In this document: positions 40,406 to 48,828 of the stretch, in pieces | Layout of the letters: every line of letters starts with the position of its first letter | How positions within the stretch are numbered: the stretch's first letter is position 1 | Source of the DNA: M55B144 sp964550615 | Lineage (GTDB): Bacteria > Bipolaricaulota > Bipolaricaulia > UBA7950 > UBA9294 | Assembly: GCA_964550615.1 (NCBI GenBank) | Contig: CAZKAB010000001.1 | Location: 62,001 to 126,000 of the forward strand | Length of the DNA: 64,000 bases | Reading direction: 5' to 3' | Notes under the pieces: generated by a model | The model's input: only the letters and a program-made list of their open reading frames with translations | What the model was told of the DNA's origin: nothing | The model's database searches: none | Program-made: the position numbers and the translations under genes

Positions 40406-41683
40406 CTACGGTCGAAAGCGCGCCGGCCAACTGGCCAGCTCGAGTTCGTACTCCTCTTCGATACGCATGAGACGATTGTACTTCGCTACCCGCTCGCTGC
40501 GCGAAATCGATCCACTCTTCAGCTGTCCGCAGGCCATCCCGGTCGCGAGATCTGCGATCGATGTGTCTTCGGTTTCGCCGGATCGGTGCGAAACCACACA
40601 CGTGTAGCCGGCGAAATGCGCTATGTTCATCGTCGTGATCGTCTCCGAGACCGATCCTACCTGATTGAGTTTGATCAACACCGAGTTGGCGATCCCCTCT
40701 TTAATTCCATGCCGAAGCCGGTCTGGGTTGGTTACGAAGTTGTCGTCTCCGACAATTTGGATCTTTCCCCCCAGCTCGCGGGTGATGACCTTCCATCCTG
40801 CCTCGTCATCCTCAGCTACTCCATCCTCGATCGATACGATGGGGTACTGCGCAACCCATTCCTTGTACACGGAAACCAATTCATCGGCGGATAGTTCGTT
40901 GACGCTGCCGTCGATGGTGAATTTGTACGTACGATCGTAGAAGCTGTTCGCCGCGGAATCGAGCGCTAGTGCGACATCCGCACCCGGGCGGTAACCGCTC
41001 TTCTCAATCGCTTCTACGAGAAGTGAAAGCGCCTCTTTGTTGTCATCGAGATTGGGAGCGAATCCACCCTCATCGCCAACGGCGGTGGAGAGACCTTTAC
41101 CTTTCAATATCCCCTTCAATGTATGGAAGACCTCGGAGCAGTAGCGGACCGCCTCGTGAATCGTCGGAGCGCCGATCGGGACGAGCATGAATTCCTGAAC
41201 ATCAACGTTGTTATCTGCGTGCGCTCCGCCGTTCAGCACGTTCATCAGCGGCAAAGGAAGAAGAGGCTCGCGGGCGCCCGCGATGTATCGGAACAGAGGA
41301 AGATCCAGGCTGGCCGCGGCAGCATGTGCCGTAGCCAATGACACACCAAGTATGGCGTTTGCCCCCAGGCGGCTCTTGTTGCTGGTTCCATCGAGATCGA
41401 TCAGCATGCGATCAAGCTTATCCTGCGCCAGCGCATCCTGTCCGACGACGACCGGGGCAATCTCCTCGATCACGTTTCTCACCGCTTGTCTGACGCCACG
41501 ACCATGAAACCTAGCCGTGTCTCCGTCACGCAGCTCAAGCGCCTCGTGTGCGCCGGTCGATGCCCCGGACGGAACCGCGGCCCTTCCAAAGGTACCGTCC
41601 TCCAAGACAATATCGACCTCAACGGTCGGGTTCCCGCGAGAATCGAGGATCTCACGCGCAAAAACATCTTCTATCAGTAGCAT
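40406..41683 (-). CDS. eno: Enolase
   Basis: This 425-residue glycolytic enzyme interconverts 2-phosphoglycerate and phosphoenolpyruvate. The N-terminal AREILDSRGNPTVEVD, the metal-binding acidic residues in SIEDGVAEDD and VGDDNFVTN, the catalytic lysine in VLIKLNQVGSVSET and the SHRSGETEDT signature are all present. ATG 41683 has GGAGG 5 bases ahead; the longer frame to 41710 is less likely. A near-consensus promoter lies 30 bases upstream. Genes downstream (ftsB, dnaE, yvcK) are close enough to be co-transcribed. Confidence 0.98.
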   Translation of the reverse strand: MLLIEDVFAREILDSRGNPTVEVDIVLEDGTFGRAAVPSGASTGAHEALELRDGDTARFHGRGVRQAVRNVIEEIAPVVVGQDALAQDKLDRMLIDLDGTSNKSRLGANAILGVSLATAHAAAASLDLPLFRYIAGAREPLLPLPLMNVLNGGAHADNNVDVQEFMLVPIGAPTIHEAVRYCSEVFHTLKGILKGKGLSTAVGDEGGFAPNLDDNKEALSLLVEAIEKSGYRPGADVALALDSAANSFYDRTYKFTIDGSVNELSADELVSVYKEWVAQYPIVSIEDGVAEDDEAGWKVITRELGGKIQIVGDDNFVTNPDRLRHGIKEGIANSVLIKLNQVGSVSETITTMNIAHFAGYTCVVSHRSGETEDTSIADLATGMACGQLKSGSISRSERVAKYNRLMRIEEEYELELASWPARFRP

Positions 41684-41712
41684 ATGTTCCTCCATTGATC
41701 TCTTTCTCAAGG

Positions 41713-41741
41713 AGTATAATCCCCGTCGCGCAGGCGAACAA
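41713..41741 (-). promoter_or_regulatory. Promoter of eno-ftsB-dnaE-yvcK
   Basis: Minus strand TTGTTC (41741-41736), 17 bases, TATACT (41718-41713). The -35 box is the same as that of tig. Confidence 0.7.
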
Positions 41742-41758
41742 CGACAGTAGTCGCAAAC

Positions 41759-41787
41759 AAAAAGGGGGACCGATTTCTCGGTCCCCC
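41759..41787 (-). terminator. Rho-independent terminator of the peptide-binding protein gene
   Basis: Minus strand perfect 10-base stem (41764-41773 with 41778-41787; GGGGGACCGA and complement), 4-base loop, then a U-rich tract. It separates this gene from the enolase promoter. Confidence 0.9.
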
Positions 41788-41811
41788 GTAACCTATCTCC
41801 GAAATATCCAG

Positions 41812-43365
41812 CTAGTCTTTATAGATGTTCCATAGTTGGATATCCATCGTGATGTTAAGTACTGTGCCATGGACGCCTGGCAGGGACGCAATAACCATCT
41901 CATCCGTCATTGCCCACAACGGAATGAACGGTACGTCCTGCACGCTGAGGATCTGAATCGCCTTGTACAGGAGTGATCGTTTCGTAACGTCGGCCGTAGT
42001 CGTCGCTACATCCATGATCGCTTTGTATGCTTCGTAGTTCGGGTCATGGTTGAAGAACGTTCCCAGGCTTTCCGGTGACTCGGTAGTCCACGGAGCAAGG
42101 AAGTTCGATGACTCAAGATAGTCCGGGTGCCAACCGAGGAGGAACATATCAAATCCACCGGAGGACATCCGCTCGGTGTACGCGCCCCACTCGAGCATCT
42201 GGATCGAAATATCGATCATTCCGGTTTCCTCGAGACTCCCCTTGATGACTGTCGCTACGTCACCCTCGGTGGTACCGTAATGCTTGGGCGTGTACCACAG
42301 GTTGAGCTTGAGCGGGTTGGCTTCGGAGTACCCGGCTTCCTTGAGCAAGAACCTCGCCTGTTCCAGGTCGCGGTGCGGGAAGACATTGATGGCGCCGAAG
42401 AACGGTGGGTCTACCATAGGCACCATGGTGTAGATAGGATCAACGGTTCCGCTGAAGACCTGGTCGACCAGCGCAGCACGATCGACCGCATAGGTGATCG
42501 CTTGGCGCACAAGTGGATTGTCGACCGGCGGCTGCGTAACGTTGAACAGCAAGTAACGCACGCCAGGACTCGGCGGGTAGAAGTTAACGTTGACGTTCGG
42601 GTCATCTTCCAAGCTCTTAATGTCCTGCGGGCTCAGAGTGCGGAAGATGAAATCGACATCGCCGGACTCGATTGCAGCACGTAGCGCAGCCGCGTCAGAG
42701 TACATCTTCTCGATGACGTCCTTCGTCTTTGGTGCGGCGCCATAGTAGCCGTCGTATGCCTCGTACTTCACGTACTGGTCAGGCACGTACTCAACGAGCT
42801 TGTACGGGCCGGTTCCGGCGTAAACGCCCTTGGCGAAGTCGTCCGCCGGAGTGGTCTTCGGCGAATAAATGAGCGCTGGTGCCAATTCCTGCGACATGCG
42901 AAGCAGGAAGATTGCATCAGGCTGTGTAAGCGTAATCTGCACAGTCAACGGATCGATGACATCAATGTGATCGATTACGCCTTTGATGAGACCGACGCCG
43001 CCTTCAGGCCCATCGAGGCGTATCGTGCGGTCGAGCGACCATTTCACCGCCGCGGCATCGCACGCCGCTCCATCCCAGAACGTGATCCCGGGACGAATGT
43101 GGAATGTGTATACGGTGCCGTCTGTGGAAACGTCCCAGGACTCGGCAATCGCCCCTTTAAGTTCGAGGGTCTCGTCGTCCAGTTTCATCAGGGCGTCTGT
43201 CGTAGCACGCAGCACGTGCCAACTGAAGTGATCGTAGCTATTGGCGAATGACAGCTCAGTGACTCGGTCCGTCGTCCCCATAATCAGCGGCTCCGCCGCT
43301 GACGCCAAGACAGGGACAACAACCAATAGTCCCAGTACAAGCAAAACACCTAGCAGTTTCTTCAT
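41812..43365 (-). CDS. Peptide/nickel ABC transporter substrate-binding protein
   Basis: This 517-residue protein is a family 5 solute-binding protein (DppA/OppA type) with a signal peptide (MKKLLGVLLVLGLLVVVPVLASAAE, no lipobox). The conserved entry region GAIAESWDVSTDGTVYTFHI lies near residue 65, and the core GTGPYKLVEYVPDQYVKYEAYDGYY near 160-190. These proteins capture oligopeptides or similar solutes for uptake. ATG 43365 has AAGGAGG ahead; the upstream extension to 43437 is rejected. It is transcribed alone from a perfect consensus promoter with a leader of about 160 bases. Permease genes of the same transporter class lie 0.8 kb upstream on the same strand, but the usual ATPases are not in the window. 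Confidence 0.93.
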   Translation of the reverse strand: MKKLLGVLLVLGLLVVVPVLASAAEPLIMGTTDRVTELSFANSYDHFSWHVLRATTDALMKLDDETLELKGAIAESWDVSTDGTVYTFHIRPGITFWDGAACDAAAVKWSLDRTIRLDGPEGGVGLIKGVIDHIDVIDPLTVQITLTQPDAIFLLRMSQELAPALIYSPKTTPADDFAKGVYAGTGPYKLVEYVPDQYVKYEAYDGYYGAAPKTKDVIEKMYSDAAALRAAIESGDVDFIFRTLSPQDIKSLEDDPNVNVNFYPPSPGVRYLLFNVTQPPVDNPLVRQAITYAVDRAALVDQVFSGTVDPIYTMVPMVDPPFFGAINVFPHRDLEQARFLLKEAGYSEANPLKLNLWYTPKHYGTTEGDVATVIKGSLEETGMIDISIQMLEWGAYTERMSSGGFDMFLLGWHPDYLESSNFLAPWTTESPESLGTFFNHDPNYEAYKAIMDVATTTADVTKRSLLYKAIQILSVQDVPFIPLWAMTDEMVIASLPGVHGTVLNITMDIQLWNIYKD

Positions 43366-43532
43366 CTTATTTACCTCCTTAACATTGCAATTGCCTCTCT
43401 CCCTTCCTGCAACTATACAATACGTGCCAAACACCACCTCCCAACACAGCGCTTATCCCTTATGATGCAACAGGGAGAGCCCTGCTACTTACAATCCGTA
43501 GACTTATCGTCGTCTTTTTGGAGTGCTCCGGT

Positions 43533-43561
43533 ATTATACCACAAAGTAAGTCAATTGTCAA
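43533..43561 (-). promoter_or_regulatory. Consensus promoter of the peptide-binding protein gene
   Basis: Minus strand TTGACA (43561-43556), 17 bases, TATAAT (43538-43533): both boxes match consensus fully, the best promoter in the window. Its -35 box overlaps the left arm of the inverted repeat at 43552-43594. Confidence 0.85.
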
Positions 43562-43594
43562 CCATCTGGTAATACACTTGACGTATGACAATTG
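43552..43594. promoter_or_regulatory. Candidate shared operator between divergent promoters
   Basis: A perfect 9-base inverted repeat, CAATTGTCA (43552-43560) and TGACAATTG (43586-43594), centres 34 bases apart (about three helix turns). The left arm covers the -35 box of the minus-strand promoter; the right arm lies in the spacer of the plus-strand promoter. A regulator bound here could block both. Confidence 0.5.
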
Positions 43595-43606
43595 GAGTGA
43601 TATACT
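43578..43606 (+). promoter_or_regulatory. Promoter of the zinc-ribbon gene
   Basis: TTGACG (43578-43583), 17 bases, TATACT (43601-43606). The RNA would start near 43613, only about 4 bases before ATG 43617. Confidence 0.75.
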
Positions 43607-43616
43607 GTATGGTGAG

Positions 43617-43781
43617 ATGGCAAAAATTAGGCTTGAGGGGTATCGGTGTGAGCGGTGCGGGCATGAGTGGGTGCCGCGCAACAAGGAAGAGAAGCCACTT
43701 GTATGCCCGAAGTGCAAGAGTCCATACTGGAACAGGCCCAGGGGATCTGACCTGTCGCATCGTGGGGAGCGGGAGAAGTGA
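43617..43781 (+). CDS. Small zinc-ribbon protein
   Basis: This 54-residue protein is a compact zinc ribbon with two CxxC knuckles, YRCERCGHEW near residue 9 and VCPKCKSPYW near residue 29, and a basic tail. Similar ribbons with the CPKCKSPYWNRPR ending are widespread in archaea and some bacteria, often next to small toxin-like or nuclease genes, but no function is settled. The promoter places the RNA 5' end almost at the ATG and no ribosome-binding site is seen, so the message is probably leaderless. The inverted repeat at 43552-43594 may make the gene self-regulated or co-regulated with the peptide-binding protein. A tiny open frame overlaps its stop as GTGA. The frame opens earlier at 43518, but that ATG lies upstream of the promoter. 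Confidence 0.75.
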   Translation: MAKIRLEGYRCERCGHEWVPRNKEEKPLVCPKCKSPYWNRPRGSDLSHRGEREK

Positions 43782-43921
43782 GTGCAAAGCTTGATACGAT
43801 CCAACATCGTGCCTGCATGGACCTCTTGTCTTCGACGACGGATGGCACGGCTCAATTGGTGGCATCTTCCACACCATACAACCTTGGCAAGGAATACGAA
43901 ACACTGAAAGCACCAGTTTAG
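43778..43921 (+). CDS. Possible 47-residue protein overlapping the zinc-ribbon stop
   Basis: A GTG at 43778 overlaps the zinc-ribbon stop as GTGA and opens a 47-codon frame ending at TAG 43919-43921. The coupling, seen at many real gene junctions in this window, is the main support; the upstream GGGAG could serve as ribosome-binding site. The product has no motif I recognise and could be a decayed remnant of a larger partner gene. The following bases to 44148 show no gene, only a small CACCC/GGGTG hairpin. Confidence 0.3.
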   Translation: MSAKLDTIQHRACMDLLSSTTDGTAQLVASSTPYNLGKEYETLKAPV

Positions 43922-44148
43922 CAGCGTAGAGCCTCGACGGAATGTGTGCGCACCCTTTCGGGTGAAGGTTCACTAGGTGTGACGGGTTGGAGCCATATCA
44001 GACAAGGGCTGTCTCGTTCCGCTCGATGACCCTGCCATGGGCTGCGTTCAAGCGTTCAGCCGACTAGTCCAAGGGATAGACCTCTTCTACACGGTTTTCG
44101 AAATGCTAGACTTACTCAGCTCTACTCTAGCACTCGCACTATTCGATG

Positions 44149-45042
44149 TCAAACCCGCTTCCGTTTTCGCTTTGGGTTCACCAGGTCGCTAATCCCCTCG
44201 CCGATCAAACCGAACCCAAGCGACAGCGCAATGATCATGACCCCAGGGAATGTAATAAGCCACCAAGAACCGGATTGGAGAAATTTCTGCCCGTTCTGAA
44301 TATCGTAACCCCAGTCCGGCGCTGGCGGCGGAAGCCCGAAGCCAAGAAACGACAGAGCGGCGACCGTGAGGATCGCGTCGGCGAGATTGAACGAAGAGAC
44401 GGCCATGATCGCATTCACTGTGTTGGGGGCGACGTGGCGCACGATGATCCTGAACTTGCTCGCGCCCAGGGCACGCACCGCCTCTACGTATGTCGTTTCA
44501 CGCACCTGCAAGACTTCGGCGCGTGTGACACGGAAGTACGTAGGGATGTATACAAAACCCACAGCCCATATCATCGGACCAAGACCCGCGCCAAACATCG
44601 CCACCAGCGTGATTGCCAGAATCATCGACGGGAAGGAATAGATCGCGTCCATTGTCAACGATAGGACACGATCGAGCATCCCGCCGGTGAAACCGGAGAT
44701 CCATCCGAGAACCGACCCAATGGACATACTGAGAGCCACCGCACCAAAAGCCACAATGAGTGAAGCTTTACCCCCGGCCAAAACCCTGCTGAACACGTCT
44801 CGCTGCAACTGATCCGTCCCCATCAAGTGCTGCAGGGACGGCCCTTGGAGTCGAGGAGCGTCGCGATACTTCGTCGGGCTATAGGGGGTAAACCATGAGT
44901 ACTGCGCAAGCGCCGTCACAACCAAGAATATGATGACAACAACTAGTCCTATCTTAAGAATAGTCTGACGCCGCATCGCATGCCGACTTCGCGACATCTT
45001 GTCGGCAATCCACCCCAATCCCTTGATCAGTCCGCGCACCAT
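44149..45042 (-). CDS. Peptide/nickel ABC transporter permease, DppC/OppC type
   Basis: This 297-residue permease has a cytoplasmic N-terminus, one isolated helix, the family linker HLMGTDQLQRDVFSRVLAGGKASL and five further helices. The EAA loop that contacts the ATPase is visible as YVEAVRALGASKFRIIVRHVAPN near residue 185. It ends with a basic tail (NPKRKRKRV). It starts 1 base after the stop of the DppB-type gene, so the two permeases are coupled. The ATPase genes that normally follow are not present downstream; a non-coding gap and the zinc-ribbon gene come instead. Confidence 0.93.
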   Translation of the reverse strand: MVRGLIKGLGWIADKMSRSRHAMRRQTILKIGLVVVIIFLVVTALAQYSWFTPYSPTKYRDAPRLQGPSLQHLMGTDQLQRDVFSRVLAGGKASLIVAFGAVALSMSIGSVLGWISGFTGGMLDRVLSLTMDAIYSFPSMILAITLVAMFGAGLGPMIWAVGFVYIPTYFRVTRAEVLQVRETTYVEAVRALGASKFRIIVRHVAPNTVNAIMAVSSFNLADAILTVAALSFLGFGLPPPAPDWGYDIQNGQKFLQSGSWWLITFPGVMIIALSLGFGLIGEGISDLVNPKRKRKRV

Positions 45043-45043
45043 C

Positions 45044-46063
45044 TCAATACCTCACCCTTGGGTCGATGAATGAATAGGTAATATCGACAATCAAGTTGAT
45101 GAGTGAGATAAATATCGCAATAAACACGATAGCCCCCTGAATCGCCGGCCAGTCGCGTGCCTCGATCGAACGCACAAGAAAACTCGCAATTCCCGGCCAG
45201 GAGAAGACCGTCTCGGTGAGAACCGCGCCCCCCATCAGAATCGCAAACTGCAGACCGAACACCGTTACAATCGGGATGAACGCGTTGCGCAACGCGTGCG
45301 ACATGATGACTACTCGCTCTTTTGCTCCCTTGGCTCGCGCCGTCGTGACATAATCGGCATCGAGTACCTCAAGCATGCTTGCGCGGGTCATACGTCCGAG
45401 AAGTCCCGCTTGAGCGAACCCTAGCGTGACCGACGGTAGCACGAGGTGTTTGGCTACATCGGCGATCACCTTTCCGTTTCCGCTCATGATCGCATCGAAA
45501 AGGTAGAAACCCGTCTTAGCCTGAAAAGTGAACGCTATTCGCCCGCCGACGCGTGTGGCAACGGGCAACCAGCCAAGTTTGACAGCAAAGATTACCTGCA
45601 GCATCAGACCTAACCAGAACAACGGCACGGCAAACGATCCGATGTGGAAGATTCTCACGGCATGGTCAAGCGGGCGATCCGCCCACACAGCCGCAAGCAA
45701 TCCCGTTCCAAACCCGAAGACCCACGCAAAGATAAGGCCGAAGAAGGCAAGCTCCAGCGTCGCCGGAAACCGCAGGAAGATCTCCGATACAACAGGCTTG
45801 CTCGTGCTATATGAATTACCGAAATCACCGCGAACGATATCACTCAGATAGTCCACGAACTGAACGGGTATCGGCCTGTCTACTCCCATCTTGTGGCGAT
45901 ACTCAGCCATCAATTCCGGAGAAACATTCCTCCCTCCAAGGATTGCCGTTACGGGATCGCCGGGCATAACGCGGAGAATAAGAAAGACTACGGTAAGAAG
46001 AATGAATAGCATAGGAATTGTCAACAACAGGCGTTGCAGGATATATCGCCCTATTCCACTCAT
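45044..46063 (-). CDS. Peptide/nickel ABC transporter permease, DppB/OppB type
   Basis: This 339-residue permease begins with the family signature YILQRLLLTIPMLFILLTVVF, then VMPGDPVTAILGG and the conserved GDFGNSYSTSKPV segment near residue 95. The EAA loop is DYVTTARAKGAKERVVIMSHALRNA near residue 235. The start at 46063 is preceded by GAAGGGATT. It pairs with the DppC-type gene 1 base downstream. Together with the binding protein at 41812-43365 it could form one importer with ATPases encoded elsewhere. Confidence 0.94.
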   Translation of the reverse strand: MSGIGRYILQRLLLTIPMLFILLTVVFLILRVMPGDPVTAILGGRNVSPELMAEYRHKMGVDRPIPVQFVDYLSDIVRGDFGNSYSTSKPVVSEIFLRFPATLELAFFGLIFAWVFGFGTGLLAAVWADRPLDHAVRIFHIGSFAVPLFWLGLMLQVIFAVKLGWLPVATRVGGRIAFTFQAKTGFYLFDAIMSGNGKVIADVAKHLVLPSVTLGFAQAGLLGRMTRASMLEVLDADYVTTARAKGAKERVVIMSHALRNAFIPIVTVFGLQFAILMGGAVLTETVFSWPGIASFLVRSIEARDWPAIQGAIVFIAIFISLINLIVDITYSFIDPRVRY

Positions 46064-46185
46064 ACCAATCCCTTCTTCTTTTTGCTAGAATGCTCCTGAA
46101 CTTGCAGGTTCGTAACCAGTATCAGACATAGTAATATCTTGTGCCAGTCAATACAAGCACAAACCGCACGATTGTGCGTGCTGTT

Positions 46186-46214
46186 TTGACTTCTCTTGAC
46201 CTCTCAATTAGAAT
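46186..46214 (+). promoter_or_regulatory. Promoter of alaS
   Basis: TTGACT (46186-46191), 17 bases, TAGAAT (46209-46214). RNA start near 46221, leaving a 19-base leader with the AAAGGGGG ribosome-binding site. Confidence 0.8.
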
Positions 46215-46239
46215 CTCCTCCGTCGCAAAGGGGGATTGC

Positions 46240-48828
46240 ATGCAGGCTCACGAACTTCGCAAGCGATATATCGAGTACTTCGTCGAACAGGGACACCGAC
46301 ACGTTCCCAGCGCCTCTCTTGTGCCGAACGATCCTACGCTGCTGTTCACTTCAGCGGGAATGGTTCAGTTTAAGGAGATTTTCTGGGGACACGTTGACCC
46401 TGCCTTCCCTCGTGCAACCACCTATCAGAAGTGCTTTCGCACAACCGACATCGAGAACGTAGGTGTGACCGCTTACCACCATACGTTCTTCGAGATGCTC
46501 GGCAACTTCTCTTTCGGCGACTACTTCAGAGAAGGGGCGATCGCATTCGCGTGGGAGTTTCTCACTAAGGAACTCGGGATTCCGAAAGACCGTTTGTGGG
46601 TTTCGGTGTACGAAGATGACGATGAAGCATTCGCAATCTGGCGCGATTCGGTGGGCATCCCCACGGATCGAATCGTGCGTCTGGGAAAGGACCACAACTG
46701 GTGGGGACCGGTCGGTGACGCCGGACCATGCGGGCCCGATTCGGAGATATTCTTCGACTCCGGCGAGTCGGCGGCCTGCGGCTCGGATTGCCGGGGAGTT
46801 GCATGTGATTGCGATCGTTTCTCTGAGATCTGGAATCTCGTATTCATGGAATACGATGCCCGCCCTGACGGCACATTCGAGCCGCTAGTAAAGAAGAACA
46901 TAGACACTGGCATGGGACTGGAGCGGACTACCGCAGTTTTGCAGGGAGCGAAAAGCAACTTCGACACCGACCTTTTTGTTCCCGTGCTGGATGCGATCGA
47001 CGCTGCGGCGACGCAGAAGCTCGCCGACAAGAACAGGATCGATCGAAACATTATCGCCGATCACATCCGCGGTATCCTCTTCCTCATAGCCGATGGCGTA
47101 CTCCCGGGGAACGAAAAACAAGGATATGTCCTGCGGCGCATTCTCCGGCGAGCGATTCGCTCCGGCGAGCGGCTCGCCCTATCGGCGGGAACGCTCACAT
47201 CTCTCGTAGAACCGGTAATCGACACACTGGGGGCGGCATATCCGGAGATCATCGCCGCACGATCACTAGCAAAACGCGTCATCTCTCATGAAGAGGACGC
47301 TTTTCGCAGAACGCTTCACGCCGGAGAGCAACGCCTGGAACGCATCTTGACGGAACTCGTCGAGCAAGGCAAGGACACGCTCTCGGGACAGCTCGCGTTC
47401 GAACTGTACGATACGTATGGTTTCCCCAAGGAGATGACGAAAGAAATCGTCTCTTCGCAGGGGATAGCGGTCGATGAGGAAGGATTCCAGGAAGCAATGG
47501 CCGAGCAGAGAGAGCGCTCGCGAGGAAACGTTGACAACGTAACGTCACCCGCAAAGGGCGAACCGGATATTCCGGCGGGTGCCGATGCGACGCGTTTCAC
47601 AGGCTACGAATCAACCGAGGACGAAGCCGTTCTCTCGAACGCGCTCGAAAAGGCAGGCGTTGTCGATCGGATGATATTCCCGTCGTCCCCATTCTATGCC
47701 GAGGCGGGCGGGCAGATCTCGGACACGGGAACGATTATGAATCTATCCCGCGAAGGGCGTGCCACGGTCATTGAGGTAAGCAAGGAGACCGGCGGAGTCT
47801 TCGTCCACCACGTGCAGCTCGAGGTAGGATCGTTTGAAAGCGGTGACCGCTGCCGGCTGACCGTCGATGCGCAGAAGCGCAAGCGGATCGCACGCAATCA
47901 TACCGCCACTCACCTACTGCACACCGCGTTGCGCAGCGTATTAGGAGATCATGTGATCCAGGCCGGTTCGTACGTAACCGACAACGAGCTGCGCTTTGAC
48001 TTCTCTCACTTTGAGAAGCTGTCCTCTGCTGAGACCGCTGCTGTCGAAGACATGGCGAACGAAGCGGTACTGCGCGACCTCGCGGTTGAAACCACTGAGA
48101 TGTCTCTCGAACAGGCAAAGCGGTCTCAGGCAATGGCTCACTTCGAGGATGAATACCGGGGCAAGAAACTGGTACGTGTCGTATCAGTGGGTGATTTTAG
48201 CCGTGAACTGTGCGGCGGGACGCATGTCGAGAGAAGTGGCGAGATTGGGTTGATCAAGATTGTCGCAGAAGAAAGCGTGGCCGCTGGAACACGTCGGATT
48301 CGCGCTATCACTGGAGACGGCGCCCTCCACTGGATGCGAGAGCGCAACAGCGTCATCACGCGCTTACAGGATGAACTCGGTGAGGATCCGTTTGTCGGCC
48401 TCAGCCGCCTGCGAGACCAAGTAACATCGCTAGGCGAACAGCTGGCCGCGTTGAACAAGGCCTCACTTGCCGAGTCGTGCGACGATCTTCTCTCTCAAGG
48501 AGTCGACCTTGGCGCCGCCACGCTGTACCATTCCCTGCTTGATCTGAACGCCGATCAACTGAAGGAACTGAGCGATCTCGTCGAGGCGAAAGGATGCCCG
48601 GCCATTGTTCTTCTTGCTTCGGCGGCCGGTGACCGTGGCGCGATCGTATGTAAGACGACCGATGGCTTGCCTGTCGACGCCGGATCGATTGTGCGCACGC
48701 TGACCAAGGCCTTTGGCGGTGGTGGCGGCGGCACAAGTACGTTCGCTCAGGGCGGTGGCTTGCGCAAAGACGCCCTCAACGACGCCCTTGCAGAAGGAGT
48801 GCACTTAATCCGCGCCGCTCTCAACTAG
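46240..48828 (+). CDS. alaS: Alanyl-tRNA synthetase
   Basis: This 862-residue class II synthetase charges tRNA-Ala and edits mis-activated Ser and Gly. The N-terminal catalytic core has TSAGMVQFK and the RTTDIENVG segment. The editing domain shows the zinc site HxxxH...CxxxH in RNHTATHLLHT near residue 551 and CGGTHVERSGEIG near 660. The C-terminal oligomerisation domain ends in the glycine-rich GGGGGGTSTFAQGGG. ATG 46240 lies behind AAAGGGGG and agrees with the promoter; the longer frame from 46141 would begin upstream of the promoter. The gene ends in a 4-base convergent overlap with dnaN. Confidence 0.97.
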   Translation: MQAHELRKRYIEYFVEQGHRHVPSASLVPNDPTLLFTSAGMVQFKEIFWGHVDPAFPRATTYQKCFRTTDIENVGVTAYHHTFFEMLGNFSFGDYFREGAIAFAWEFLTKELGIPKDRLWVSVYEDDDEAFAIWRDSVGIPTDRIVRLGKDHNWWGPVGDAGPCGPDSEIFFDSGESAACGSDCRGVACDCDRFSEIWNLVFMEYDARPDGTFEPLVKKNIDTGMGLERTTAVLQGAKSNFDTDLFVPVLDAIDAAATQKLADKNRIDRNIIADHIRGILFLIADGVLPGNEKQGYVLRRILRRAIRSGERLALSAGTLTSLVEPVIDTLGAAYPEIIAARSLAKRVISHEEDAFRRTLHAGEQRLERILTELVEQGKDTLSGQLAFELYDTYGFPKEMTKEIVSSQGIAVDEEGFQEAMAEQRERSRGNVDNVTSPAKGEPDIPAGADATRFTGYESTEDEAVLSNALEKAGVVDRMIFPSSPFYAEAGGQISDTGTIMNLSREGRATVIEVSKETGGVFVHHVQLEVGSFESGDRCRLTVDAQKRKRIARNHTATHLLHTALRSVLGDHVIQAGSYVTDNELRFDFSHFEKLSSAETAAVEDMANEAVLRDLAVETTEMSLEQAKRSQAMAHFEDEYRGKKLVRVVSVGDFSRELCGGTHVERSGEIGLIKIVAEESVAAGTRRIRAITGDGALHWMRERNSVITRLQDELGEDPFVGLSRLRDQVTSLGEQLAALNKASLAESCDDLLSQGVDLGAATLYHSLLDLNADQLKELSDLVEAKGCPAIVLLASAAGDRGAIVCKTTDGLPVDAGSIVRTLTKAFGGGGGGTSTFAQGGGLRKDALNDALAEGVHLIRAALN

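Noticed and set aside
43460..43973. Long minus-strand frames opposite the zinc-ribbon gene
   Set aside because: They cover the divergent promoters and the zinc ribbon, show no known motif and lack ribosome-binding sites.
43922..44148. A possible structured RNA (6S or tmRNA-like) after the zinc-ribbon gene
   Set aside because: Only one short hairpin is visible; no tRNA-like end, tag frame or long 6S-type stem could be found.
46141..46239. Upstream GTG start for alaS
   Set aside because: It lies before the predicted promoter, and the extra 33 residues have no counterpart in AlaRS.
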